DNA from: DASQPR01 sp963724705
GTDB lineage: Bacteria > Actinomycetota > Actinomycetes > Mycobacteriales > Micromonosporaceae
Assembly (NCBI GenBank): GCA_963724705.1
Contig: CAVRVS010000002.1
Span: forward strand, 372,001 to 436,000
DNA: 64,000 nucleotides
Direction of reading: 5' to 3'
The notes under the pieces are model-generated. The model saw only the letters and a list, made by a program, of their open reading frames with translations, was not told the DNA's origin and searched no databases. Both the position numbers and the translations under genes were made by a program. Shown piece by piece: positions 42,562 to 54,114 of this stretch. Within the stretch, counting starts at the first letter, position 1. Each line of letters starts with the position of its first letter.

Positions 42562-43747
42562 ATGTCATTGCTGTCGGTTCGACGGCCTGATCACTCTCCG
42601 CACCGAAGCGCGGGATCGTTGTCCCCACCAGCGCCGCGACGATGCCGGCCATGAAGATCAGCGGTTCGGGCAGCAGTGGAGTGATTAACACCAGCGCCGC
42701 CGCGAGCGGAAAGACGACCGACCGGAAAGTCGATTCGCCGGGGCGGCGGTGGAGCAGCCACACGCAGGCCACGTAGATCGCCACCGGTATCGCGACGGTG
42801 AACGCGGCCGCCCGCGGTGACAGCTCCGCGTGGCCGGCGATCGAGTCGACGTTCACGGTGATGCCGGCGCCGACGGCCGCGGCGGCGGCGAAGACGAAGT
42901 AGTGGCCGTAGCCGAATAAGAAACCGGACCGTGCGGTACGGAGCAGTTCCTCGCCCGGACGATCGAAGTAGATCCACCACATGGCGAAGACGGTCACCAG
43001 CCCGGACACGCTGAGCACGAGGAGATCGCCGCGTTCGCCGCCGGTGTCGAATCCGGTCTGGATCGCGGTGGTGGCGGCGAGGATGGCTTCGCCCAGGACG
43101 ATCAGCGTGAACAACCCGTACCGCTCGGCGATGTGGGTCGGGTGCCAGGTTGTGCCGGCCGCGCGCTCGGCATAGATGGGTACGGCCAACTCCGCGATCA
43201 CCAACGCGATGAAGCTTGCGGTCAGGTACCGATCGGACACGCTCGACCGGAGCACCCAGCCGATCTGAACGATCGTGATCCCGATCGCGAAGCGGAGCGC
43301 AGTGACCCGTCGCACCGGATCGGACCACGAAACGCGCAGCCATTGCCCGACCATGGCCAGCCGCATAACGACGTAGCCGATGACGACGACCGTGAAGTTG
43401 TTGTCATCGAACGCCCTCGGCACGCCGGCCGCGAGGATGAGCGCGCCGGTGATCTGAACGAGCGTGGTCACGCGGTACGGCACGTCATCGTTGTCGTACG
43501 CGGATGCGAACCAGGTGAAGTTGACCCACGCCCACCAGATCGCGAAGAACACCATCAGATAACTGCCGATGCCGTGACCGATCTCGTCCGCCGACAACGC
43601 ATGGTGGAGCCGGCCGGCCGCCTGCGACACGCCCACCACGAAGCACAGGTCGAATAGCAGTTCGAGCGGCGTCGAGGCGCGGTGCGGCTCGTCGACGTCG
43701 CGCGCGACCATGGGCCGATACCACCGCCGGGTTTTCGCGTCGGGCAT
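42560..43747 (-). CDS. Low temperature requirement protein A (LtrA) family membrane protein
   Basis: A 395-aa integral membrane protein with about ten helices. LtrA signatures are visible: STPLELLFDLCFVVGVSQAA near residue 28, WWAWVNFTWFASAYDNDD, and HIAERYGLFTLIVLGEAILA mid-protein. The family is widespread but its biochemical role is unknown. The start is set at ATG 43747 (PDAKTRRWYRPM); a longer frame goes to 43786. The last bases overlap the MITE-like element, suggesting that the element landed at, or supplied, the stop codon. Confidence 0.9.
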   Translation of the reverse strand: MPDAKTRRWYRPMVARDVDEPHRASTPLELLFDLCFVVGVSQAAGRLHHALSADEIGHGIGSYLMVFFAIWWAWVNFTWFASAYDNDDVPYRVTTLVQITGALILAAGVPRAFDDNNFTVVVIGYVVMRLAMVGQWLRVSWSDPVRRVTALRFAIGITIVQIGWVLRSSVSDRYLTASFIALVIAELAVPIYAERAAGTTWHPTHIAERYGLFTLIVLGEAILAATTAIQTGFDTGGERGDLLVLSVSGLVTVFAMWWIYFDRPGEELLRTARSGFLFGYGHYFVFAAAAAVGAGITVNVDSIAGHAELSPRAAAFTVAIPVAIYVACVWLLHRRPGESTFRSVVFPLAAALVLITPLLPEPLIFMAGIVAALVGTTIPRFGAESDQAVEPTAMT

Positions 43748-43834
43748 CCCGCCATTGTGGGCTACGGTGCAGCGATGCTGGTGCAACGGGAGCTGATCGC
43801 CCGGGTGCGGTCGCCGGCTGACCAGACAGGCAAC

Positions 43835-45370
43835 TCAGGCCAGTGGGCCGATCGCCGCCTCGATCTCGGCCCGCAGAGCCGGGCCGCCGATGACGGCTCG
43901 GGCGTGCTCGATGACGGGCGCCATGAAGATGTCCGGCCCGGGCGTACCGGCGAAGGGGGAAACCGCCGCGAGTGCCGCCCGACCGGCGGCCGACGGCTGC
44001 AGCGGTGCCCGCAGTTGGATGCCCCGGACGCCGGCGATCAGTTCGACGGCGAGCAGACTCGTCAGGTTGTCGAGGACGGTGCGCAGCTTCCGTGCGGCCG
44101 CCCACCCCATCGAGACGTGGTCTTCCTGCATGCCCGACGTCGGCACGGAGTCGACGCTCGCCGGCGACGCGAGGCGGCGGTTCTCGGCGACGATCCCGGC
44201 GGCGGTGTATTGAGCGATCATCAGACCTGAGTTCACGCCCGGGTCCGGAGTCAGGAACGCCGGCAGGTCGCGGGACCGCGTGACGTCGAGCAGGCGGTCG
44301 ACGCGGCGTTCCGAGATCGAGCCGACCTCGGCGGCCGCGATGGCCATGAAGTCGGCCGCGAAGCCGAGCGGCGCACCGTGGAAGTTGCCGGTCGACACGA
44401 CGCGTCCGTCCGGTAGCACGACCGGGTTGTCGACGATCGAGGCGAGTTCGCGCGCGGCGACCTGGCGAGCGAAATCGAGCGTGTCGCGGGCGGCCCCGGC
44501 GACCTGCGGCGCGCACCGGATCGAGTAGGCGTCCTGCACGGCGTGGCCGAAGTCGTCGCGATGGCTGTCCATGATGGCCGAGCCCTGCAGCAGCCGGTGA
44601 ATGTTCGCGGCCGACACCGCCTGGCCCGGCTGCGGCCGGATCGCGTGGATCTCGGGCGCGAACGGCCGGTCCGAGCCGAGCATCGCCTCGATCGACAGGG
44701 CCGCCGTGACGTCGGCCATGGCAAACAGATGCGCGGCGTCCGTGATCGCCAGGAACAGCATGGCGAGCATGCCGTCCGTGCCGTTGATGAGCGCGAGGCC
44801 CTCCTTGGCGGCCAACTCGATCGGTTCGATCCCGGCATGGGCCAACGCATCCGCGGCGGCGACCCGGGAGCCGTCCTTGCCGAGCACCCATCCCTCGCCC
44901 AGGAGCGCAAGCGCGCAGTGTGCCAGCGGTGCGAGGTCGCCGGAGGCGCCGAGCGATCCGTGCTCGGGAACCCACGGAGTGATGTCGTGGTTGAGCAGGT
45001 CGACGAGAGCGTGCGCGACGAGCGGCCGGACACCGGAGTGGCCGAGCGCAAGCGAGCGTACGCGCAGCAGCATCATCGCGCGGACAACCTCGCGCGGCAT
45101 CGGTGCGCCGACACCGGCCGCGTGCGAGCGGATCAACGCGTGCTGCAACTCGGCCCGGCGCTCCGGCGCGATGAACGTGCTTGCGAGGGCGCCGAAACCG
45201 GTCGACACGCCATACACCGGCCGACCCTGACGCTCGATGTCGTCGATGATTTCCCGGCTCGTTCTCATGGCCGCGTCCGCCGCCGCCGATATCTCGATCC
45301 GGTCGGCGCCGCGGGCGACGGCGAGGACGTCGGCGTGGGTGACGCCGGTCGGTGTGACGATGACGGTCAT
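43835..45370 (-). CDS. hutH: Histidine ammonia-lyase
   Basis: Deaminates L-histidine to urocanate, the first step of histidine use. The 511-aa protein has Tyr53 in VYGVSTGFG, the MIO-forming Ala142-Ser143-Gly144 in SLGASGDLAP, and the downstream RCAPQVAGAARD and TSGMQEDHVSM segments. It is the last gene of the hut operon: its ATG overlaps the hutI stop as ATGA. A long frame continues upstream into hutI only because of a frameshift there. Confidence 0.95.
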   Translation of the reverse strand: MTVIVTPTGVTHADVLAVARGADRIEISAAADAAMRTSREIIDDIERQGRPVYGVSTGFGALASTFIAPERRAELQHALIRSHAAGVGAPMPREVVRAMMLLRVRSLALGHSGVRPLVAHALVDLLNHDITPWVPEHGSLGASGDLAPLAHCALALLGEGWVLGKDGSRVAAADALAHAGIEPIELAAKEGLALINGTDGMLAMLFLAITDAAHLFAMADVTAALSIEAMLGSDRPFAPEIHAIRPQPGQAVSAANIHRLLQGSAIMDSHRDDFGHAVQDAYSIRCAPQVAGAARDTLDFARQVAARELASIVDNPVVLPDGRVVSTGNFHGAPLGFAADFMAIAAAEVGSISERRVDRLLDVTRSRDLPAFLTPDPGVNSGLMIAQYTAAGIVAENRRLASPASVDSVPTSGMQEDHVSMGWAAARKLRTVLDNLTSLLAVELIAGVRGIQLRAPLQPSAAGRAALAAVSPFAGTPGPDIFMAPVIEHARAVIGGPALRAEIEAAIGPLA

Positions 45371-46564
45371 GTTGCTTCTCCGTTGGTGGGGGTTCCGTTG
45401 ACGAGCACGGTGCGAACGAGGGGAACGCCGGGCCGGTACGCCAGGTGCAGGAAGCTCGGCGCGTCGAGGATGGCGAGATCGGCCCGCGCGCCGACGCCGA
45501 GATGGCCGATGTCCGTACGGCGCAAGGCTTTCGCGCCGCCGGCGGTCGCCGACCACAGCGCCTCGGCCGGGGTCATGCGCATCTCCCGGACCGCGAGTGC
45601 GATGCAGAACGGCATCGAGGACGTGTACGACGACCCGGGGTTGCAGTCGGTGGCGAGCGCGACCGTCGCGCCCGCATCGAGCAGCGCACGCGCGTCCGGG
45701 TAGTGCGACCGGGTGGAGAACTCGGCGCCCGGCAGCAACGTGGCGACCGTCCCGGGTGCACCGCCGCTCACGGACGACGGCGAGCGCGTCGATGTCGGCC
45801 GGCGCGAGGTGCGTGCAGTGGTCGGCGCTGGCCGCTCCGAGTTCGACCGCCAGCCGTACGCCGCCGCCCGGCGTGAGTTGGTTGGCGTGGATCCGGGCGC
45901 CGAGTCCGGCCCGGATGCCGGCGGTGAGAACCGCGCGGGAACGGTCCTCGTCGAACGCGCCCCGTTCGCAGAACACGTCGATCCAGCGGGCGTACGGCGC
46001 CGCGGCGTCCAGCATCGGGCCGCAGACGAGTGCGGTGTAGTCGTCCGGATCGGCATCGGCCGGGATCACGTGCGCGCCGAGGTATGTCGTCTCGTCGGTG
46101 AATTCGCCGGCGATGCGTAGCGACCGGCGCTCGTCGGCAACGGTCAGCCCGTACCCACTCTTGATCTCGATCGTGGTCGTGCCCTGCCGCAGCATTTCGC
46201 GGTGCAGGCGCGCGACGGTGGCCCGCAGGTCGTCGTCGGACGCGGACCGCGTGGCGGCGACGGTCGTGCGGATGCCCGCCGCCCGTGTAGGGCGATCCGG
46301 CCATCCGGGCCGCGAACTCCGTCGGCCCGGTCGCCGGCGAAGACGAGGTGCGCGTGACTGTCCACGAATCCCGGAATGACCGCGGCGCCGGCGGCGTCGA
46401 GGGATCGATCGGCGGGCGGGGCCGACGAGCGAGGCGCCGACCCAGGCGACGCGTCCGTCGTCGCCAACCACCACGGCGGCGTCCCGGACGATGCCCAACG
46501 CTCCGTCGCCGAGCGAAGCGTCGTTGGTGACGAGCTCGCCGATGTGGTCGATGACGAGCGTCAT
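45367..46564 (-). CDS. hutI: Imidazolonepropionase (frameshifted four times)
   Basis: Opens the imidazolone ring to give formimidoylglutamate. The ATG at 46564 overlaps the hutF stop. Four single extra bases, near 46415, 46320, 46275 and 45780, break the frame. Read through, the protein is 397 aa, normal for HutI, with the metal motif GFVDSHAHLVFAGDR, the substrate region TIEIKSGYGL, the DVFCERGAF strand, metal His in ARIHANQL, and Asp in ATDCNPGSSYTS. All four shifts are +1 and none removes conserved sequence, so an intact gene with base-call errors is likeliest. Confidence 0.88.
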
Positions 46565-48033
46565 CGCGCGTCCGGCCGCTCGACGGCGATCGGCTCGTCG
46601 AGGCTTGCGGTCGTCGAATCGTCGGCGCCGCCGGGTTCGAACGGCACCGGCATCACGAACGAGGCCGGCACAACGGCGGCGGGCAACCACAGCGGCGTGA
46701 TAGCGGTGGCGAGCGCGGAGCCGACATCGATCGTGGCGTGCCGGCCGTCGTGCACAACGGTCGTGCCGTCGATGACCACGTGCGTGACGTCGGCCGCAGT
46801 GGCCGCGTAGATGGCTGCCGCGCGCGGATCGGCGCCGGCCGTACGGCGGCTGTCGAGCCGCAGCGTGACCAGATCGGCGCGGGAACCCGGCGCGATCGTC
46901 CCGGCGTCGGTCCAGCCGAGTGCGCGGTGGCCGTTCGCCGTGGCCGCCGCCATGAGTTCGGCGACGTCGAAGTGCCCTCGCGTCTCGGTGCGCAGCCGCT
47001 CATGCATCTCGATCGCGCGCGCTTCGGCGAACATGTCGATGACTGCGTGGCTGTCCGAACCGAGCGACAGCGGGGAGCCGGCGTCGACGAGCGCGCGCGC
47101 CGGACCGATGCCGTCGGCCAGATCCTGCTCCGTGGTCGGGCAGAAGCACACGCCGGTGTCGGTGTCGCCGAGGACCGTACGGTCGATGTCGTCGAGATGC
47201 GTCGCGTGCACCGCGGTGGTCGTCGGCCCGAGAAAACCGTTGTCCGCCAACAGTTGCGTGGGGGTCGCGTGATGGACGGCCTGGCAGGCCGCGTTCTCGG
47301 CCCGCTGCTCGGACAGGTGCACGTGCATCGGCCGCCCGGCCGCGACCTCGACCACGCTCGGCAATGCCCGGGCCGGGACGGCGCGGACCGAGTGCGCAGC
47401 CACGCCGACGCGTGCGGTGGAGTGGTCGGACAGCGCGGTGACCCGACTCGCCCAGGCGTCCGCGTCGCGGTCGGCGAACCGGAGCTGCGTGCCCGACAGC
47501 GGCGTGCCGTCGACGTTCGCGGTGAGGTAGAGCGTGTCGAGCAGTGTCATCCGCAGGCCAGCGTCCCGAGCCGCGTACATGAGGGCGGCGGCCATCGCGT
47601 TCGGATCGCCGTACGGCGTGCCTCCCGGACCGTGGTGCAGGTAGTGGAACTCGCCGACGCAGGTGATGCCGGACAGCACCATCTCGGCGTACGTGGCCCG
47701 GGCCAGCCAGTAGTACGCGTCCGGGTCGAGCCGTTCGGCCAGTGCGTACATCCCGTCGCGCCACGTCCAGAAGCTGCCCTTGCCGGTCTGCGTACGGCCG
47801 CGCAGCGCGCGATGGAACGCGTGCGAATGTGCGTTGGCCAAGCCGGGAATCGTGAGTCCGACGAGGCGCAGAGCCCCGTCGGTGGCGGCCGTGCCGACCG
47901 GCACACCCGGGATCACGCTCGTGAAGCGGCCGTCGCTCACCTCGATCAGCACGTCGGATTCGACGCTCGGGCGCTCACCCTGCGCGTCGGACAGCCAGGC
48001 GAATTCCGCGTGAAACCGGCGGATCACCGGCAT
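46561..48033 (-). CDS. hutF: Formimidoylglutamate deiminase
   Basis: Converts N-formimidoyl-glutamate to N-formyl-glutamate, releasing ammonia. The 490-aa amidohydrolase has metal ligands His69 and His71 in NAHSHAFHRALRG, further ligands in MHVHLSEQ and VHATHLDD, and the Asp in SLGSDSHAVID. HutI-like relatives end soon after the last strand; this one has about 50 extra C-terminal residues (LPAAVVPASFVMP onward). Its start overlaps the stop of the M20 gene by 10 bases. Presence of hutF means the five-step hut route, which also needs a formylglutamate hydrolase. Confidence 0.93.
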   Translation of the reverse strand: MPVIRRFHAEFAWLSDAQGERPSVESDVLIEVSDGRFTSVIPGVPVGTAATDGALRLVGLTIPGLANAHSHAFHRALRGRTQTGKGSFWTWRDGMYALAERLDPDAYYWLARATYAEMVLSGITCVGEFHYLHHGPGGTPYGDPNAMAAALMYAARDAGLRMTLLDTLYLTANVDGTPLSGTQLRFADRDADAWASRVTALSDHSTARVGVAAHSVRAVPARALPSVVEVAAGRPMHVHLSEQRAENAACQAVHHATPTQLLADNGFLGPTTTAVHATHLDDIDRTVLGDTDTGVCFCPTTEQDLADGIGPARALVDAGSPLSLGSDSHAVIDMFAEARAIEMHERLRTETRGHFDVAELMAAATANGHRALGWTDAGTIAPGSRADLVTLRLDSRRTAGADPRAAAIYAATAADVTHVVIDGTTVVHDGRHATIDVGSALATAITPLWLPAAVVPASFVMPVPFEPGGADDSTTASLDEPIAVERPDAR

Positions 48034-49267
48034 GCCAGCTCCGTCAACACGTCGGCCAGCGCGGTCACGCCGGCGGCGCAGTCCTCGTCCGTGGCCGCCT
48101 CTTCCGGCGCGTGCGATATGCCGCTCGGGTTGCGGACGAACAACATCGCCGTCGGCACGTGCGCGGCCAGGATGCCCGCGTCGTGGCCGGCGCCGGTCGC
48201 GAGCAGCGGCGCGCCGGGCAGTACGGCTTGCAGCCGCGATCGCATCGTGGGCGCGAACTCCGTCTCGGCCGACACCGACTCGGCGCTTACGGTCACGCTG
48301 GTGCCGTCGCGCTCGGCGCGCTCGGACGATTTGCTGATGATGTCGGCGATCAGTCCGGCCAGGGTCCCGTCGCTGGGTGCCCGGGCATCGAGCCAGCCGG
48401 TGACGGCCGACGGGATCGCATTCGTCGCGTTCGGCTCGACCTGGATCCGTCCCATCGTCGCGTGCGCCCCGGACAGCCGGGCCGCCTTGTTCGCGGCCAG
48501 CACGGTGTAGGCGTACGTGAGCATCGGGTCGTGCCGGTCGGACATCCGGGTCGTGCCGGCGTGGTTGCCCTCGCCGCGGAACTCGAGGCGGTAGCGCCCA
48601 TGCGGCCAGATCGAGCTAGCGACGCCGACGGCGGCGTCCGAGTCGACGAGCGACCGGCCCTGTTCGACGTGCAGTTCCACGAACGCGCCGATGCCGCTGA
48701 GCCGGTCCTTATCCGGGCCGACCTCGGCCGGATCGAGTCCGCCGATGGTCAACGCATCGGCCAGCCGTACGCCGTCGCTGTCGGTCAGCCGGAGCGCGTG
48801 CTCCGGGGAGACTGCGCCGGTCAGCAGGCGGGAACCGAGACACGCGAGGCCGAAGCGGGAACCCTCCTCCTCGGTGAACACGACGATCTTCACCGGGCGG
48901 CCCGGAATCGCGCCCCTCGTTCGCATCTCGTCGATGGCGAGCAGCGCGGACACTACGCCCAACGGACCGTCGTACGGTCCGCCGTGCGGTACGGAGTCGA
49001 GGTGGCTGCCGGTGACGACGGCCGCCTGGCGCTCGTCCACCCCGGCCGGACACCAGGTCGCCCAGATGTTGCCGTTTCCGTCCGTCTCCACTTCGAGATC
49101 GCGGTCGCGCGCCTCCTCGATGAACCACTCGCGGCAGTCGAGGTCGGCGTGTGTCCACGAGTAGCGCACATAACCGGAGCCGGCCGGCCCGTCGACGGCG
49201 CGGCTCGGCGCCCGGCCGATCGGTGTCAGCGAACCCCACAATGCGGCGAACTTGTCGACGGCATCGG

Positions 49268-49271
<4 letters not shown>
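48024..49271 (-). CDS. M20 family amidohydrolase in the hut operon (allantoate amidohydrolase-like)
   Basis: A 415-aa dinuclear zinc hydrolase of the allantoate amidohydrolase / N-carbamoyl-amino-acid hydrolase group. Ligands are visible in TGSHLDSVPHGGPYDG (His90, Asp101), FTEEEGSRFG and ELHVEQG, and the substrate-binding GNHAGTTRM. There is no hutG in the operon, and this gene overlaps hutU (ATGA) and hutF (10 bases), so I infer it hydrolyses N-formylglutamate to glutamate and formate. Purine genes are absent, which argues against an allantoate role here. Confidence 0.88.
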
Positions 49272-50944
<1,673 letters not shown>

Positions 50945-50990
50945 TGGCTACTCCTAAGGTCGGTTCGTGAGTCCAGGGCTGTCAGCTGAG

Positions 50991-51050
50991 GCCGTGTCGA
51001 CTCAAGCCGTGTCAACTCAGGCCGTGTCAATTCAAGCCGTGTCAATTCAA
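50991..51050. repeat. 15-bp tandem repeat array in front of hutU
   Basis: Four consecutive 15-base units at 50991, 51006, 51021 and 51036 (the last two identical), with a degenerate fifth at about 50979. Read on the hut strand each unit is TTGAATTGACACGGC or close to it, so the two identical units and the next contain TTGACA, the ideal -35 hexamer, repeated every 15 bases. The array overlaps the end of the RpiR-type gene and lies between it and the hutU ribosome site. Confidence 0.85.
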
Positions 51051-51905
51051 GAACAGGTCGCGTCGCGCGGCCGAAGCGTCGAACGCTTCGAGCCGCGCCT
51101 GAGTCTGAGCCGGGGCGGCATCGCAGATGGCTTGCAGCAAGACCATCGCGAGTGCCATCGGCGCGGCGTGGAGATCGAAAACGAGCCGCGGACTTACCCG
51201 GGCGTGCAGCGTCAGGTCGGCGGCGTCGGCCACGTCACCGATCGGCGAGTCGGTGAGCGCCACCACGGTGAGACCGGCGGCCCGCGCTTCGCGCAGCGCC
51301 GCCAACGACTCCCTCGGGTGGCGCGGCAACACAATCCCCAGCATCGCGGTCGCGCCGGCCGCGCGCGCCTGTTCCAGCTGATCGGTGAGCAGGCTGCCAC
51401 CATGATCGAGTACGTGGACCTCGGGCAACACCTTCGCCGCGAAGTAGCCGAAGTACGCGGCGAGCGGCGCGGCCGTGCGGAGTCCGAGCACCGGCAGCGG
51501 CCGGCTGGCCGCGAGTGCCGTGGCAGCGGTGTCGATCGAAGCCCGGTCCAGCGAGCCGTCGGCCAGGCGGTCGGCGAGGCGGCCGAGGTTGTCGATCTCG
51601 GCCCGTACGGCGTGCTGCAGGTCGTTGCCGGCGTTGCCGTCCGGACCGGCCTCGCCCGCTGCCGGCCGACGATCTCCGGCGCCGGCCGGGTCCCGCAGGG
51701 CTCGGCGGAGGGCGGGGTAGCCGTCGTAGCCGAGCGCGATGGCGAACCGGGTCACCGACGGTTGGCTGACGGAGGCCATGTCGGCGACCTCGGCCGCCGA
51801 TAGGTAGGCCGCCGCCGGCGCATGCTCGAGCAGGCAGTGCGCGATGCGGCGCTGGGTCGGCGTGAGCCGCACACCGTCGACGATCGCCAGCAACTGTTCA
51901 TGCAC
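51042..51905 (-). CDS. MurR/RpiR family transcriptional regulator with SIS domain
   Basis: A 287-aa regulator. The N-terminal RpiR helix-turn-helix covers about residues 1-75 (LTPTQRRIAHCLLEH, VSQPSVTRFAIALGYDGYP) and a SIS sugar-isomerase-type ligand domain about 120-250 (VLGLRTAAPLAAYFGYFAAK). It is transcribed in the same direction and immediately before the hut operon, so it is the likely hut regulator, sensing urocanate or another intermediate; this is inference from position. Its stop codon lies inside the 15-bp repeat array. Start at GTG 51905. Confidence 0.88.
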   Translation of the reverse strand: MHEQLLAIVDGVRLTPTQRRIAHCLLEHAPAAAYLSAAEVADMASVSQPSVTRFAIALGYDGYPALRRALRDPAGAGDRRPAAGEAGPDGNAGNDLQHAVRAEIDNLGRLADRLADGSLDRASIDTAATALAASRPLPVLGLRTAAPLAAYFGYFAAKVLPEVHVLDHGGSLLTDQLEQARAAGATAMLGIVLPRHPRESLAALREARAAGLTVVALTDSPIGDVADAADLTLHARVSPRLVFDLHAAPMALAMVLLQAICDAAPAQTQARLEAFDASAARRDLFLN

Positions 51906-52095
51906 ACCGTGACTCTATGGCAAGTTTTCATTCAGTTGGACGGCCGGGGCGTGCCACGGTGCGTGTCGCTGTGCGGCTGTGCCGGCGTGCCGGCTTGCGG
52001 TGGTGGTCGGCTCGTCCGGTGGCGGGTCGGCGTCGGTCTACCGGCGTGCGGTATGGGGCTCGACGGGGTTTTCGGAGCGCTTGTAGCGTGGCGTC

Positions 52096-52907
52096 ATGCA
52101 CGTGACCGGGCTGCACACGTACGCGATCAAGGGCTGCTACCGGACCGATATCGCCGAGGCGATCGTCGAGCCGTGGGGGTTCGCGGGCGACCGACGGTTC
52201 ATGATCGTGGACGAGGGCTACCGCATGCTCACGCAACGCGAGGAGCCGGGTCTCGTACGCATCCGTCCGGCGCTCGACGCCGATCAGCTCACGCTGCGCG
52301 CGGCCGGCCACGACGATCTGGTGGTCGACGTGGTCGCGGGCGAATTGGTCGACACGAATGTTCATTCGAGCTCTGTTGCAGGGCGCCCTCGTCGACGAGG
52401 TAGCGGACAAGTGGGTTTCGGCGCGTGCTCGGGCGGCCGGCGCATCTGCTCTGGCTCGACGACCCGACGCGGCGGCGGATCAACCCGGACTACTCGCTCG
52501 ACACCGATCGCGTGAGCTTCGCCGACGGCTATCCCGTTCTGCTGGCGAACACCGCGTCGCTGGACGTGCTCAACGATTGGCTCTACGAGGCGCAGAGCCT
52601 GGAGGGCCCGCTGCCGATGACACGATTCCGGCCGAACATCGTGGTGGGCGGTGCGGCGCCGTGGGCCGAAGACGGCTGGACCGGTGGCCGGATCCGGGTC
52701 GGTGACATCATCTTCCGGGTGCCGAAGCCATGCGATCGCTGCGTCGTCACGACCACCGACCAGGACACCGGTGAGCGGGGACACGAGCCGCTGCGTACGC
52801 TGGCCCGCTACCGCAATGTGAACCAAGGCTTGATGTTCGCCACAAACCTGATCCCGGACGGCACCGGGACGGTTCGCGTCGGCGACGAAGTCACCGCGCT
52901 CGACTGA
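52096..52907 (+). CDS. MOSC domain protein (frameshifted twice)
   Basis: About 269 aa after correction. The N-terminal MOSC beta-barrel begins VTGLHTYAIKGCYRTDI and the MOSC core contains FRPNIVVGG and the conserved cysteine in PKPCDRCVVTTTD, the residue thought to bind a sulfur or molybdopterin ligand. Two single extra bases lie between about 52345 and 52430, on either side of a piece reading LQGALVDEVADKWVS. Family members act as molybdenum-dependent N-hydroxylated-compound reductases or sulfur-transfer proteins. It is close to, but not clearly part of, the cobalamin operon. Confidence 0.88.
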
Positions 52908-52942
52908 GCCCGGCCGCCCGGCCGCGGCGGTGGCGGCGCGCG

Positions 52943-52998
52943 ACTGTACGGAAATTCGGCGCTAGATCGGGCCGTGGGCGGCCATCTTCCGTACAAGT
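52943..52998. repeat. 56-bp palindromic element, copy 2
   Basis: Same outer arms as the element at 3061-3117: ACTGTACGGAA at the left and TTCCGTACAAGT at the right, including the same one-base asymmetry. GGGCCGT-GGGCGGC occupies the centre-right. It lies in the 184-base gap between the MOSC gene and cobD, which are codirectional, so it is not simply a convergent-gene terminator. Confidence 0.75.
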
Positions 52999-53091
52999 GT
53001 GGGTGTCGCCGTCGGGAGCGCCGGGAGACGCGGACACGCAAGGCGCGACCCGCGTTGGCCGGGGTGGGTGGACACGTGAGAATGATCGGCG

Positions 53092-54114
53092 ATGACTAGC
53101 ACTCACCGACGGCGTTCGGGCGCGACCACGCTCGTCGCCGGACTTGTGGCCGGCTTCGCCGCCGATGCCGTCCTCGGCGACCCCCGTCGCTTTCATCCGG
53201 TCGCCGGGTTCGGGCGCGCCGCGAGTCGCCTGGAACGGGCAATGTACGCGCCGACACAGTCGGCCGGGGCGGCGTACGCGGCGGTGGCGGCCGGCGTCCC
53301 GACGGTGCTGGCCGTCGCCGCACACGTCGCGACGAGGCGACGACCGGTGGCACGCGCCGCGTTGATCGCCGCCACCACGTTTGCGGTGCTCGGTGGCACA
53401 TCGCTTGGCCGCGAAGCCGACGCCATGGCCGCGGAACTGGACCGGAACGATATCGACGCCGCCCGGGATCGCGTGCCGAACCTGTGTGGCCGTGACCCGG
53501 CGGCGCTCGATGCCGGTGAGATCGGTCGGGCGACGGTGGAGTCGGTCGCCGAGAACACCTCCGACGCCACGGTCGCGCCGCTGCTCTGGGGCGCCGTGGC
53601 CGGCCTGCCCGGGCTCGTCGCCTACCGGGTGATCAACACGCTGGACGCGATGGTCGGACATCGGTCCGAGCGCTACCGCGACTTCGGGACCGCGTCGGCG
53701 CGGCTCGACGATGCGGCCAACCTGCTGCCGTCCCGGCTCACCGCGCTGCTGACTATCCCGGCCGCCGCGATCGTGGACGATGGTCGGCCACTCGGCGATC
53801 CACGACACCGCGGCCCGCGACGCTCGGCGTTCGCCACGTTCGCGACGTGGCTGCGGGATCGCAACCGGCACCCGAGCCCGAATTCCGGGCAGTGCGAGGC
53901 GGCCATGGCCGGCGCGCTCGGCGTACGGCTCGGTGGACGCAACGTGTACCACGGTCGCGTGGAGGTCCGCCCGATGCTCGGCCGAGGTCCGCTGCCCGGT
54001 CCGGCCGAGATCCGTCGAGCCGCTCGGATCTCCCGTACGGTCGGCGCGTTCGCGCTCGTCGTGAGCGTCGGCGTCGTCGGTGCTCGACACGCGATAGGCG
54101 CTCCGAAGGCGTGA
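53092..54114 (+). CDS. cobD: Adenosylcobinamide-phosphate synthase (CbiB/CobD)
   Basis: A 340-aa membrane enzyme that joins cobyric acid to aminopropanol (phosphate). The opening ADAVLGDPRRFHPVAGFGRA is the CbiB signature, and NTSDATVAPLLWGAVAGLPG and KYRDFGTASARLDDAAN-type blocks follow, ending with the NPGQCEAAMAGALGVRLGG region (here HPSPNSGQCEAAM). Four or five hydrophobic helices are present. The stop overlaps the cobQ GTG as GTGA. No cobalamin riboswitch is visible in the leader. Confidence 0.9.
   Translation: MTSTHRRRSGATTLVAGLVAGFAADAVLGDPRRFHPVAGFGRAASRLERAMYAPTQSAGAAYAAVAAGVPTVLAVAAHVATRRRPVARAALIAATTFAVLGGTSLGREADAMAAELDRNDIDAARDRVPNLCGRDPAALDAGEIGRATVESVAENTSDATVAPLLWGAVAGLPGLVAYRVINTLDAMVGHRSERYRDFGTASARLDDAANLLPSRLTALLTIPAAAIVDDGRPLGDPRHRGPRRSAFATFATWLRDRNRHPSPNSGQCEAAMAGALGVRLGGRNVYHGRVEVRPMLGRGPLPGPAEIRRAARISRTVGAFALVVSVGVVGARHAIGAPKA

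Noticed and set aside
52908..53091. Possible cobalamin riboswitch upstream of cobD
   Set aside because: No B12-box-like core or conserved junction elements are visible; the region is mainly occupied by the palindromic repeat copy.
53847..54110. Open frame continuous with cobQ upstream of its start
   Set aside because: It is a shadow of cobD; CobQ similarity begins exactly at the GTG that overlaps the cobD stop.
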